Source: Pseudomonadota bacterium (lineage in GTDB: Bacteria > Pseudomonadota > Alphaproteobacteria > Reyranellales > Reyranellaceae). From it: a stretch of DNA of 36,019 bases. Location of the stretch: positions 1-36,019 of the forward strand of contig JAEZHS010000243.1 of NCBI GenBank assembly GCA_023436825.1. The letters run 5' to 3'. The notes beneath the pieces are model-generated. The model was not told the DNA's origin. It did not search any database and worked only from the letters and a program-made list of their open reading frames with translations. Positions 15,490 through 24,371 of the stretch are shown one piece after another. Each line of letters starts with the position of its first letter. Position 1 is the first letter of the stretch. A program made the position numbers and the translations under genes.

Positions 15490-15816
15490 CTAGGGGTGCG
15501 GCCCCCATGGCGCGGCGTGCAGCAGCTTCACCTCCTGTGTCATCACCAGGGGCCGGAACTTGGCGGCGAAGCCCTCGGTGAAATCGGTGTTGGCGAACAC
15601 CGCCGCCCAGTGCTTCCGCCGATCGGCGTCGTCCTCGAATTTCCAGAGATGGACGAGCTGGTTGATGGTCCCGGTATCGCCCTGGAAGTAGCCGATCAGG
15701 TGCTTGTCGTGGCCGCCCTTCTGCAGCGCCGGGAAGCCGAACTGCTGATACAGTTTGACGGCTTCCGCCATCTTGCCGACATAGAGTGTGTATGTTCTGA
15801 GTTCATATAGTGCCAT
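15490..15816 (-). CDS. NIPSNAP-family protein
   Basis: A 108-residue small protein of the NIPSNAP/dimeric alpha-beta barrel family. The opening MALYELRTYTLYVGKMAEAVKLY and the later HLWKFEDDADRRKHWAAVFAN are the two repeated-helix signatures of the family. Bacterial NIPSNAP proteins are often encoded beside oxidoreductases or transporters and their activity is not firmly known. The frame is open further upstream, but ATG 15816 has GAGGGGGA 6 bases before it and starts the homology. It is divergent from the RND adaptor gene across 64 bases that must hold both promoters. Confidence 0.88.
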   Translation of the reverse strand: MALYELRTYTLYVGKMAEAVKLYQQFGFPALQKGGHDKHLIGYFQGDTGTINQLVHLWKFEDDADRRKHWAAVFANTDFTEGFAAKFRPLVMTQEVKLLHAAPWGPHP

Positions 15817-15880
15817 GGCGTATCCCCCTCGGTCGAAAGGTGGGAACGTAGGGCCAGGCGACAGGGAAGGGAATGAGTCA

Positions 15881-17065
15881 ATGATAGCGCGTTGGGCGGG
15901 GCGCATCGTTGCGGTCGCCGTCGTCGTCGCGATCGTGGTTGCTGCGGCCTTCTGGAGGAACCAGACCAAGCCCGGACCGGCGGCGACGGCGCCGCCGCCA
16001 CCACAGGTCGGCGTCGTCGAGGTGACGGCGGCGGACGTGCCCCTGCCTCTCGATTTCTCCGGCCGCGTCGCCGGGTTCCGCGTCGTCGAGATCCGCGCCC
16101 AGGTGGGCGGCGTGCTGCTCAAGCGCGAGTTCCTGGAGGGAGCCGTCGTCGATGTCGGCCAGGTCCTGTTCCGCATCGACCCGCGCACCTACGAGGCGGC
16201 GCTGGCCCGCGCCAACGCCCAGGCGGCCCAGGCCAAGGCGGCGTTGATCCAGGCCGAGGACAATTTCAAACGCCAGGAGGGCCTGGCGGCGCAAAAGGTC
16301 GCCACCCAGAAGGCCTACGAGGATGCGCTCGCCGCCCGCGACCAGGCGCGCGCGGCGGTGCTGTCGACCGAAGCCGACGTCATGACGGCCAAGCTCAATC
16401 TCGAGTTCACCGTCGTCAAGGCCCCGGTCAAGGGCCCGACCAGCCTGGTGTCGCCGGCCGAGGGCACCTTGATCAAGGCGCAGGACACGCTGCTCACGAC
16501 CATTACCCAGCTCGATCCGGCCTATGTGAATTTCACCTTCACCGACTCCGAATTGCGCCAGCTGCAGGAGATCGACAAGTCGCCGGAGGAGCTGTTCGAT
16601 TCCAAGAACGTCAAGGTCGAGCTGCAGTTCGGCGACGGCGCGGTCTATCCCCACACCGGCACGGTCGACACGCGCTCGCGCACCGTCGATCCGCGCACCG
16701 GCACCATCCTGACCCGCGCCATCTTCCCCAACCGCGACGGCGCCCTGCTGCCCGGCCAGTTCGTGCGCGTGAAGATGACGGGCATCGTCATGCCGGGCGC
16801 CATCGTGATCCCGAAGATGGCCATCTCGCAGGGCCCGCTCGGGCCGTTCGTCTACTTGGTCGAGAAGGACAACGTGGCGCGCGCCCGTCCGGTGCGCATC
16901 TACCGCGAGCTGCCCAACGGCTTCATCGTGCGCAAGGGCGTGGCCGCCGGCGATCGCATCGTCGTCGACGGCGTGATCCGCGTCCGGCCGGGCAACGTCG
17001 TCAACCCGGTGCCGTACAAGCCGCCCGCCGAGGCGGCCAGGCCCTCGGCTGACGGCAAGCCATGA
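15881..17065 (+). CDS. RND efflux pump periplasmic adaptor (AcrA/MexA type)
   Basis: A 394-residue membrane-fusion protein. Residues 5-25 are an N-terminal hydrophobic anchor with no lipobox, followed by a Pro-rich linker, the lipoyl half-motifs ([11 protein letters not shown] near residue 65), an alpha-hairpin rich in Ala, Gln and Lys (about 100-170), the second lipoyl half, then beta-barrel and membrane-proximal domains ([22 protein letters not shown] near 305-325). It links the inner-membrane RND pump to an outer-membrane channel. ATG 15881 has GGAAGGGA about 8 bases upstream; the frame is open from 15788 but the extra residues look non-native. Its stop overlaps the pump start (ATGA). Confidence 0.93.
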   Translation: MIARWAGRIVAVAVVVAIVVAAAFWRNQTKPGPAATAPPPPQVGVVEVTAADVPLPLDFSGRVAGFRVVEIRAQVGGVLLKREFLEGAVVDVGQVLFRIDPRTYEAALARANAQAAQAKAALIQAEDNFKRQEGLAAQKVATQKAYEDALAARDQARAAVLSTEADVMTAKLNLEFTVVKAPVKGPTSLVSPAEGTLIKAQDTLLTTITQLDPAYVNFTFTDSELRQLQEIDKSPEELFDSKNVKVELQFGDGAVYPHTGTVDTRSRTVDPRTGTILTRAIFPNRDGALLPGQFVRVKMTGIVMPGAIVIPKMAISQGPLGPFVYLVEKDNVARARPVRIYRELPNGFIVRKGVAAGDRIVVDGVIRVRPGNVVNPVPYKPPAEAARPSADGKP

Positions 17066-20000
17066 TCTCGAAATTCTTCATCGACCGGCCGGTCTTCGCG
17101 TCCGTCCTGTCGATCGTGATCGTGTTGGCGGGCCTCGTGTCGATGCGCGTCCTGCCGATCTCGCAGTATCCGCAGATCGTGCCGCCGGAGGTCGTCGTCT
17201 CGGCGACCTACCCCGGTGCCACCGCCGAGACCGTTGCCGCCACGGTCGCCGCGCCGCTCGAGCAGCAGATCAACGGCGTCGAGCGCATGATCTACATGCA
17301 GTCGACCTCGACCGGCTCGGGCACGATGAGTCTCACCGTCACCTTCGAGATCGGCACCAACCCCGACCAGAACGCCATCAACGTCAACAACCGCGTGCAG
17401 CGCGCCCTGCCGCTGCTGCCGGGCGAGGTCAGCCGCCAGGGCCTGGTCGTGCAGAAGCGCTCGACCTCGATCCTGCAGGTCATCACCATGTCGTCGCCGG
17501 ACAACCGCTACGACACGATCTACATCAGCAACTACGCCCTGGTGAACGTGCTCGACGAGCTGCGCCGCCTGCCGGGCGTCGGCGATGCCTCGCTGTTCGG
17601 CGCGTCGGACTATTCGATGCGCATCTGGCTGCGGCCCGACAAGCTCGCCCAGTACAACCTCACGCCCGCCGACATCGCCGCCGTGGTGCGCGAGCAGAAC
17701 CAGCAGTTCGCCGCCGGCCGCTTCGGGGAGGAGCCGACGAACAGGCCTCAGGTCTTCACCTACTCGGTGACGACGCCGCCGCGCCTGGTCGACCGCACCC
17801 AGTTCGAGGACATCATCATCCGCTCGGAGGAAAACGGCGGGGCGCTCAGGCTGAAGGACGTGGCGCGCGTCGAGCTGGGAGCGCTGACCTACGGCTTCTC
17901 CGGCACCTTCAACGGCTCGCCGGCGGTGCCCGTCGCGGTCTACCTGCAGCCCGGCGCCAACGCCATCCAGGTGGCGGCGGAGGTGAAGGAGGCCATGGAG
18001 AATATCTCCAAGCGCTTCCCGGTCGGCCTGCGTTACGACATCCCGTTCGATACGACCCGCTTCGTCGAGGTTTCGATCGAGGAGGTCGCCATCACCTTCG
18101 CCGAGGCGATCGCGCTGGTCGTGCTGGTGGTGTTCCTGTTCCTGCAGAGCGTGCGGGCGATGATCATCCCGGTCATCGCCATCCCGGTGTCGATCATCGG
18201 CACTTTCGCCGGCATGTATGTACTGGGCTTCTCCATCAACCTGCTGACGCTGTTCGGCCTGGTGCTGGCGATCGGCATCGTCGTCGACGACGCCATCGTG
18301 GTGCTGGAAAACGTCGAGCGCATCATGTCGACCGAGGGCAAGGGGCCGCGCGAGGCCGCCATCCAGGCCATGCAGGAGGTGACGGGCCCGGTCATAGCCA
18401 TCGTCCTGGTGCTGTGCGCGGTGTTCATCCCGGTGTCGTTCCTGGGCGGCCTGGCAGGCGAGCTCTACCGGCAGTTCGCCGTCACCATCGCCGTCTCGGT
18501 GGTAATCTCGGGCATCGTCGCCCTGACCTTGACGCCGGCACTGGCGGCGCTTCTGCTGAAGCCGGCGCACGGCCCGCCGTGGCGGCCGTTCGTGTGGTTC
18601 AATCGGTCGTTCGCCTGGTTGACGGCGCGCTACACCGGCGGCGTGGGCTTCCTGTTGCGCCGGACGGTGCTTGGTTGCCTGGGTTTCGTCCTCGTGCTGG
18701 GCGGGGTGTTCGCCCTGTTCCAGCGCATCCCGGGCAGCCTGGTTCCAGCCGAGGACCAGGGCTACGTCTTCATGGTGACGATGCTGCCGCCGGCCGCCGC
18801 CATCTCGCGCACTCGCGAGGTCACCAAGGAGGCGACGGATGCGCTGATGAAGAACCCGGCGGTGGCCAATGTCGTCACCTTCTCGGGCTTCGACCTGCTG
18901 TCGCGCGCCCTCAAGACCAACTCCGGCATCTCCTTCGTCACTCTCAAGGACTGGTCGCAGCGCACCGACCCCAAGGAGGATGCTCGCAACGTCGCGCCCG
19001 GGCTGGCGGCCATCAACGCCAACTTCAAGGACGGCATCGTCGTCGGATTCAATCCGCCCCCGATCATCGGCATCAGCGTCACCGGCGGCTTCGAGTTCTA
19101 CCTGCAGGACCGCTCCGGCGGGCCGCTGACCGGCCTGGCCGAGGCGACCAACAAGGTGGTGGCGGCGGCCAACCAGCGGCCCGAGCTGCGCGGCGTCCAG
19201 ACGACGTTCTCGACATCGGTGCCGCAGTACCGCACCGACGTCGACCGCGACAAGGCACGCGCCCTCGGCATCCCGATCAACGTCATTTTCGAGACCATGC
19301 AGAGCTCGTTCGGCAGCCTCTACGTCAACGACTTCTCGCTGTACGGCCGCACCTACCGCGTCAGCCTGTCGTCAGAGGCCGATTTCCGCGAATCGCCGGA
19401 CGATCTGCGCCATGTCTTCGTGCGCTCCGATACCGGCGCCATGGTGCCGCTGAACGAGCTGGTGACCTTCACCCGTGTGCTGGGTCCGGACACGGTCGAG
19501 CGTTTCAACATCTTCCCGGCGGCCAAGATCCTGGGCGGCCCGGCGCCGGGCTATTCGTCGGGGCAGGCGATCGCCGCCATGGAGGACGTCGTCGCCAAGA
19601 CACTGTCGAACGATTTCACCATCGGCTGGATCGGTTCGGCCTACCAGGAGATCGCGACCCGCGGCTCGGGCCAGCTGGGCTTCGCCTTCGGCCTGATCAT
19701 GGTGTTCCTGATCCTGGCGGCGCAGTACGAGCGCTGGTCGCTGCCCCTTGCCGTGCTGACCGCCGTGCCCTTCGCCGTATTGGGTGCGCTTCTTGCCATC
19801 CGGCTGCGCGGCCTGGACAACGACGTCTACTTCCAGATCGGGCTGGTGACGCTGATCGGGCTTGCCGCCAAGAACGCCATCCTGATCGTCGAGTTCGCCT
19901 CGCAGCGCCACCAACAGGGACGCTCGGTCTACGACGCCGCCATCGAAGCGGCGCGCCTGCGCTTCCGGCCCATCATCATGACGTCCTTGGCCTTCGTCCT

Positions 20001-20199
20001 GGGCGTGTTGCCTCTCGCCATCAGCACCGGCGCGGGCTCGGCCAGTCGCCATTCGATCGGCACCGGTGTGATCGGCGGCATGCTCGCGGCGACCATCGTC
20101 GCCATCCTGTTCGTGCCGCTGTTCTTCAGGCTCCTGACGCGGCGCCGGGCCGGACGCGCTGCGGACGCAAAGGAGCGGGCCGCCGATCCGGCGGAATAA
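17062..20199 (+). CDS. RND efflux pump inner-membrane transporter (AcrB/HAE1 type)
   Basis: A 1045-residue proton-driven multidrug efflux transporter, the normal length for the HAE1 family. The N-terminus [18 protein letters not shown] is diagnostic. Proton-relay residues are present: D409 and D410 in [11 protein letters not shown], and K937 in [13 protein letters not shown]. Large periplasmic loops lie after TM1 and TM7. ATG 17062 overlaps the adaptor stop by four bases. No outer-membrane factor gene and no TetR-type repressor are adjacent, so a shared channel encoded elsewhere is presumed. The substrates are unknown; drugs, solvents or bile-like amphiphiles are usual for the family. Confidence 0.96.
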   Translation: MISKFFIDRPVFASVLSIVIVLAGLVSMRVLPISQYPQIVPPEVVVSATYPGATAETVAATVAAPLEQQINGVERMIYMQSTSTGSGTMSLTVTFEIGTNPDQNAINVNNRVQRALPLLPGEVSRQGLVVQKRSTSILQVITMSSPDNRYDTIYISNYALVNVLDELRRLPGVGDASLFGASDYSMRIWLRPDKLAQYNLTPADIAAVVREQNQQFAAGRFGEEPTNRPQVFTYSVTTPPRLVDRTQFEDIIIRSEENGGALRLKDVARVELGALTYGFSGTFNGSPAVPVAVYLQPGANAIQVAAEVKEAMENISKRFPVGLRYDIPFDTTRFVEVSIEEVAITFAEAIALVVLVVFLFLQSVRAMIIPVIAIPVSIIGTFAGMYVLGFSINLLTLFGLVLAIGIVVDDAIVVLENVERIMSTEGKGPREAAIQAMQEVTGPVIAIVLVLCAVFIPVSFLGGLAGELYRQFAVTIAVSVVISGIVALTLTPALAALLLKPAHGPPWRPFVWFNRSFAWLTARYTGGVGFLLRRTVLGCLGFVLVLGGVFALFQRIPGSLVPAEDQGYVFMVTMLPPAAAISRTREVTKEATDALMKNPAVANVVTFSGFDLLSRALKTNSGISFVTLKDWSQRTDPKEDARNVAPGLAAINANFKDGIVVGFNPPPIIGISVTGGFEFYLQDRSGGPLTGLAEATNKVVAAANQRPELRGVQTTFSTSVPQYRTDVDRDKARALGIPINVIFETMQSSFGSLYVNDFSLYGRTYRVSLSSEADFRESPDDLRHVFVRSDTGAMVPLNELVTFTRVLGPDTVERFNIFPAAKILGGPAPGYSSGQAIAAMEDVVAKTLSNDFTIGWIGSAYQEIATRGSGQLGFAFGLIMVFLILAAQYERWSLPLAVLTAVPFAVLGALLAIRLRGLDNDVYFQIGLVTLIGLAAKNAILIVEFASQRHQQGRSVYDAAIEAARLRFRPIIMTSLAFVLGVLPLAISTGAGSASRHSIGTGVIGGMLAATIVAILFVPLFFRLLTRRRAGRAADAKERAADPAE

Positions 20200-20286
20200 T
20201 CTCGCACCGCCTGCTGGGTGTGCGTTTGATCACATAATTCGTGCGGGGGACGTGCGAAAACCGGCGCCGTACGATCGGGGGCGCAG

Positions 20287-21162
20287 ATGGTCGGGGCCGC
20301 AAAACGCTGTCTTTCCGGATTGGCGTTGTTGTTGTTGGGATGCCTCGCCGCCGGCTGCGCGCAGGCCGTGCCCGAGTACAACTTCTACGCTCAGGCGTTC
20401 AACGCACAGTACGAGCAGGGGGAAGCCGTTCTCGACATCCTATCGGGGGCGGAACGCACGGTCGTCGTTCGCCGACTTGACCGGCAGAACACTCCGTTCA
20501 GGCCCGACAATGCCGCGTACTATCTCGACAACGTCGACCCGCCGATCACGGCCTCGTTCAGGGCATCGGTCAGGACGCTGAAGACCTACAACGAGGCCCT
20601 GGCGGCGCTGGCCAACGGTGAGGCCGCCAATGCCCTGACCGCTCGCATGGCCGCTTTGACGAGCAATGTGACGGACGGCCTTGCGGCGGGCAGCGTGGCG
20701 CTTGGTGGGCCGGCCGCTGCCGCGGGAGCACAGGCAGCCGTCGCAGGCGTTGCGGGGGCGCTCGAGGTCGCCAAGCCGATCTTCAGCATGGCGGCGACGG
20801 CGGCAAGCCGCGAGGCCTTTCGACAACAGCTGGTTGCCGGATATCCGGCGATGCGCGGCCTGATCGTCGAGCTGCGCAAGGCGACGCCGGAAATGTACGA
20901 AATGATGGAGCGCAGTCTGGTCCGGCGCGGCTCCGACGAGTCGCCAACGGGGCTTTCGCTCGACGCCGATCGCGTGCTGGCAAAGAACCGCCAGCTGCTC
21001 GCGGCATGGGTGCTTCTCATGGACAAGAGCCTCCTCGCCTTGGCCCAAGCGGTCGCAGCAGCCGATGGCAACAACAGCGCGATGCGCATTGCCGGCCTTA
21101 CCGATGCATCGATCGAGCTCAAGGTGTTCGCCGAGCAGATGAGGGCGATCCGGCTGAAGTAG
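20287..21162 (+). CDS. Lipoprotein of unknown function
   Basis: A 291-residue protein with a clear lipobox, LAAGC, placing the lipidated Cys at residue 24 after a hydrophobic signal. The mature part is mostly helical and Ala-rich; residues around 117-165 form an unusual Gly/Ala-rich stretch (AAGSVALGGPAAAAGAQA) that could span or lie on a membrane. No Asp follows the Cys, so the outer membrane is the likely destination. I recognise no domain. GGGGGCG lies just before the ATG. The peptidoglycan hydrolase gene starts 19 bases after the stop, so the pair is probably one operon. A protective, anchoring or regulatory role toward that hydrolase is inference. Confidence 0.8.
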   Translation: MVGAAKRCLSGLALLLLGCLAAGCAQAVPEYNFYAQAFNAQYEQGEAVLDILSGAERTVVVRRLDRQNTPFRPDNAAYYLDNVDPPITASFRASVRTLKTYNEALAALANGEAANALTARMAALTSNVTDGLAAGSVALGGPAAAAGAQAAVAGVAGALEVAKPIFSMAATAASREAFRQQLVAGYPAMRGLIVELRKATPEMYEMMERSLVRRGSDESPTGLSLDADRVLAKNRQLLAAWVLLMDKSLLALAQAVAAADGNNSAMRIAGLTDASIELKVFAEQMRAIRLK

Positions 21163-21181
21163 CCAAGTTGGGGGGTGAACG

Positions 21182-23062
21182 ATGGCAACGATCGAAGAGG
21201 TACGGGCGGAGCTCAAGGCGCTGCGCGCCAAGGTCGCCCTCGCAAGCCAGGCGGCCAGGACCGCGAACGATCAGGCCAAGGTCAGTCAATTGGGGCAGCT
21301 CCTCGGCCAGATCGACGATGAACTGGATGATCTTGCCATCGAAGGGCTTGCTGCTGCCGCGGCACGTCTTGGCCCCTTCCGCCAGCGCCTCGAGGAGTTG
21401 ACCCGGGTCGCGCTCGCGTGGCCGTTCGGCTCGGTCGAGGCGCCGCAAGATCACGAGCGCCCGTTCAGGGCCAAGGAGTTGCCGCCGAACGACTTCGCGG
21501 GCGCCGGGCCCGCTGCACCGCCGCCTGCCAGCGATGCGTTGCCGCCAACAACCATTCCGCAGGTCAGCGCCGAATGGTCGGAGAACTATCGCCAGCTCTG
21601 GAATACGCTGGTGATCAATGCCGATTGGCAGAAGAAGGCGACGGCGATCGCCCAGAAGATCTCAGCCAACCAGGCACGCTATGCGGCGGCGGTCGACGGC
21701 ATGCCGGTGCCCTGGTGGTTCGTGGCCGTCGTGCACTCCATGGAATGCAGCATGCGGTTCGACCAGCATCTGCACAATGGCGACCCCCTGTCGGGCCGCA
21801 CCACCCACGTTCCCGCGGGCCGTCCGTTGACTGGAGGCCCGTCCTTCACCTGGGAGCAGAGCGCGCACGACGCCATACAGTTCGAGCGGCTCGATCGCAT
21901 CACGGACTGGTCGCTGCCGAACGTTCTGTTCAACTGGCACCGCTACAACGGCATCAACAACGAGTACAAGCGCCGCGGCATTCCCACGCCCTATCTGTGG
22001 AGCGGCTCGACGCACTACAAGAAGGGCAAGTACGTCGCCGACGGGGTGTTCGACCCCGAATTCGTGTCTCAGCAGGTCGGAGCAGCTGTCATCCTGAAGG
22101 CGCTGGTCGATCTCGGCGCCTTAAAGGCCGATCAGTTGGAGGCTCCGGCTGCCACGCCGGCAGCAGCCAGTCCTCCGGCGGCCACGCCTCCAGTGGCCCC
22201 GTCTCCAGCGACAACATCTCCAGGGGCAACGCCGGCTCCTGCCGGCCCCATCGCCGTCGATGCTGCCGCGGCAGGCATTCCGCACATTGCCAGGGAGCTT
22301 GCCTATCCCGGCCTGCTCAAGCTGGGCGCGGGGGCGGGCCCAGGTCCAGGGGAGAAATTCGGCGTCAAGCGCGTTCAGGAGTGGCTCAGGATCCACGGCT
22401 TCGCGGCGCCCCTCGATTCGGCCTTTGGATCGGCGACCAGCGAGCAGCTCAAGGCATTCCAGGCGAGCCAGGGTCGGCCGCCCTCGGGTGAGCTCGATGA
22501 ACAGACCTGGGACCTGCTGACCGCACCCATGCGAAAGGCCCTCGTGAAGGTCGAGAACGCCGGTTCAATGTCGCTCGACGAGCTTACCATCACGATCGCC
22601 AGGCAGCATCTGGCGCAGAAACCGATCGAGGTCGGGGCCAACAACCTCGGCCCCTGGGTCAGGCTTTATATGGCGGGGGCCGACGGCGCGAACCAGCTAT
22701 GGTGTGCGGGCTTCGTCTGCTTCGTCGTCGCCCAGGCATGCCGTGAGCTGAAGATCGAGATGCCGTTCAATCGACAAGTTTTCGTACCGACGCTCGTCAA
22801 CGAAGCCAGAGCCTCGGGTCGGTTGGTGAAGGCGGGCGAGCTCGCGACACCGCAGGATCGTCGCTCGAAGCTAAAGCCCGGCTACATTTTTGCTGTCCGG
22901 GACGGAGCAAGCTTCTCCCACACGGGCTTCGTCCTGTCGGTGAACGATGCGAACTTCGACACTGTCGAGGGCAACACTGGCGCGGAAGGTGGCAACGACG
23001 GCGCGAATGCCAAGCAGGGGCGTCGCCTGTTCGCCGGTAACGACTTCATTCGCCTGAACTGA
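21182..23062 (+). CDS. Three-domain peptidoglycan hydrolase (lysozyme-like, PG-binding, CHAP-like)
   Basis: A 626-residue protein. The order is: N-terminal helical/coiled-coil region (1-75); a phage-endolysin-like lysozyme-fold domain (about 140-310) with E188 in VVHSMECS as the likely acid, followed by HLHNGDPLSGRT; a Pro/Ala/Thr linker (about 318-365); a PG_binding_1 domain (about 391-450); and a C-terminal CHAP/NlpC-like cysteine hydrolase with C508 (WCAGFVC), H580 (SHTGF) and E596/N598 (VEGNTG) as triad. It should cut both glycan strands and peptide stems. There is no signal peptide or lipobox, so delivery to the cell wall needs another route. The SD GGGGGG precedes ATG 21182. It is co-directional with the lipoprotein gene and converges on the type I secretion genes, 16 bases away. 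Confidence 0.85.
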   Translation: MATIEEVRAELKALRAKVALASQAARTANDQAKVSQLGQLLGQIDDELDDLAIEGLAAAAARLGPFRQRLEELTRVALAWPFGSVEAPQDHERPFRAKELPPNDFAGAGPAAPPPASDALPPTTIPQVSAEWSENYRQLWNTLVINADWQKKATAIAQKISANQARYAAAVDGMPVPWWFVAVVHSMECSMRFDQHLHNGDPLSGRTTHVPAGRPLTGGPSFTWEQSAHDAIQFERLDRITDWSLPNVLFNWHRYNGINNEYKRRGIPTPYLWSGSTHYKKGKYVADGVFDPEFVSQQVGAAVILKALVDLGALKADQLEAPAATPAAASPPAATPPVAPSPATTSPGATPAPAGPIAVDAAAAGIPHIARELAYPGLLKLGAGAGPGPGEKFGVKRVQEWLRIHGFAAPLDSAFGSATSEQLKAFQASQGRPPSGELDEQTWDLLTAPMRKALVKVENAGSMSLDELTITIARQHLAQKPIEVGANNLGPWVRLYMAGADGANQLWCAGFVCFVVAQACRELKIEMPFNRQVFVPTLVNEARASGRLVKAGELATPQDRRSKLKPGYIFAVRDGASFSHTGFVLSVNDANFDTVEGNTGAEGGNDGANAKQGRRLFAGNDFIRLN

Positions 23063-23078
23063 CGGCCGCCTCGGGAGG

Positions 23079-24371
23079 TCAGCGCCCGCGGAACGCCCGG
23101 TCGAACTGCTCGCGCAGCGGCTTGGTGAGATAGGACACCACGGTGCGCGGCGAGGTCTTGATGAAGACCTCGACCGGCATGCCGGCCATCGGCTGCAAGC
23201 CCTCCAGGCGCGCCATCTCCTTGTCGGAGATGCGGATGCGCACCGCGTAGAAGGCCTCGTTGCGCTTGTCGTCCTGGGTGATGTCGGCGCCGATGCCGAC
23301 CACCTCGCCGTTCAGCTCGGGCGTGGTGCGCCGGTTGAAGGCGGCGAACTGAACGACCGCGTGCTGGCCGACATGAATCTGGTCGATGTCCTGCGGCGCC
23401 ACCTTGGCCTCGATGATCAGCTCGTCGGCCTCGGGCACGACCAGCATCAGCACCTCGCCGGCCTGGATCACGCCGCCGATCGTATGGACGGCCTGCTGGA
23501 AGACCTTGCCGTCCTGCGGCGCCACCAGGTCGATGCGCTTGAGCTGATCCTCCGCCGCCACCCGCCGTTCGGTGAGCTCGGCCTTCTTGCCGCGGATCTC
23601 GGCCAGCTCCTTGCCGACCTCGGTGCGCAGGTCCTCGTCGATCTGCAGGATCTTGAGCTGGATCTCGGAGATGCGTCCCTTGGCCTGCGCAATCGACGCG
23701 GTCAGCGCGCCGCGCTCGCCATGCAGGCGCGCGGAATCACGCTCCAGCGTCGTCACGCGGTTGAACGGCACCAGGTTCTGCTTCCACAGGCCGCGGATGC
23801 CGCTCAGCTCCTGCTGGTTCCACTCGATCTCCTTGGACTTGGCCGAGATCTGCTCGTCGTTGCCGGCGATCTGCTGGCGCAGCTGGTCGATCTGCTCGAG
23901 GAGCTGCGCCTTCTGGCCCTCGCGCGCCGAGCGGCGCAGCTCGAACAGCCGCTGCTCGCTCTTCGTCGACTGGGCGACGTCGGGCTCGTCGTTGCGGGCG
24001 ATGAGATCGGCCGGGAATACGACTTTATCGGCGCCGTCGCGCTCGGCCTCGAGGCGGGCCTGGCGCGCTTCCATTTCGTCGAGCGCCTTGGTGACGATGG
24101 CCAGGCTGGTGCGCGCTTGCGTCTCGTCGAGCCGCACCACGATCTCGCCCTTCTTGACGCGATCGCCGTCCTTGACCCTGAGGTCGCCGACCACGCCGCC
24201 TGTCGGGTGCTGCACCTTCTTGACGTTGCTGTCGACCACCAGCTTCCCCGGCGCGATGACCGCGCCCGAGATCTCGCTGAGCGTGCCCCAGCCGAAGACG
24301 ATGAACACCAGGATGCTGACGGCGGCTATGCCCACCACGAGGTGGCCGCGAATCGATTTCTGGACGGTCAC
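23079..24371 (-). CDS. Type I secretion membrane-fusion protein (HlyD/PrtE family)
   Basis: A 430-residue periplasmic adaptor of type I secretion. One N-terminal membrane segment (about residues 11-31, VVGIAAVSILVFIVFGWG) precedes lipoyl half-motif VQHPTGGVVGDL, long alpha-helical coiled coils (about 95-270) and the second lipoyl half (LVAPQDGKVFQQAVHTIGGVI), then the C-terminal HlyD barrel ending GMPVEVFIKTSPRTVVSYL, a strong PrtE/HlyD signature. The start is GTG 24371, overlapping the ATPase stop (GTGA) with AGGAGAAG upstream; the frame is open beyond but overlaps the ATPase gene. It bridges the ATPase to a TolC-like channel, which is not in the window. Confidence 0.93.
   Translation of the reverse strand: MTVQKSIRGHLVVGIAAVSILVFIVFGWGTLSEISGAVIAPGKLVVDSNVKKVQHPTGGVVGDLRVKDGDRVKKGEIVVRLDETQARTSLAIVTKALDEMEARQARLEAERDGADKVVFPADLIARNDEPDVAQSTKSEQRLFELRRSAREGQKAQLLEQIDQLRQQIAGNDEQISAKSKEIEWNQQELSGIRGLWKQNLVPFNRVTTLERDSARLHGERGALTASIAQAKGRISEIQLKILQIDEDLRTEVGKELAEIRGKKAELTERRVAAEDQLKRIDLVAPQDGKVFQQAVHTIGGVIQAGEVLMLVVPEADELIIEAKVAPQDIDQIHVGQHAVVQFAAFNRRTTPELNGEVVGIGADITQDDKRNEAFYAVRIRISDKEMARLEGLQPMAGMPVEVFIKTSPRTVVSYLTKPLREQFDRAFRGR

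Noticed and set aside
16900..18570. Very long minus-strand frame across the RND genes
   Set aside because: It is antisense to the AcrA/AcrB-type genes, has a His/Asp/Arg-rich composition typical of reverse frames in GC-rich DNA, and shows no domain.
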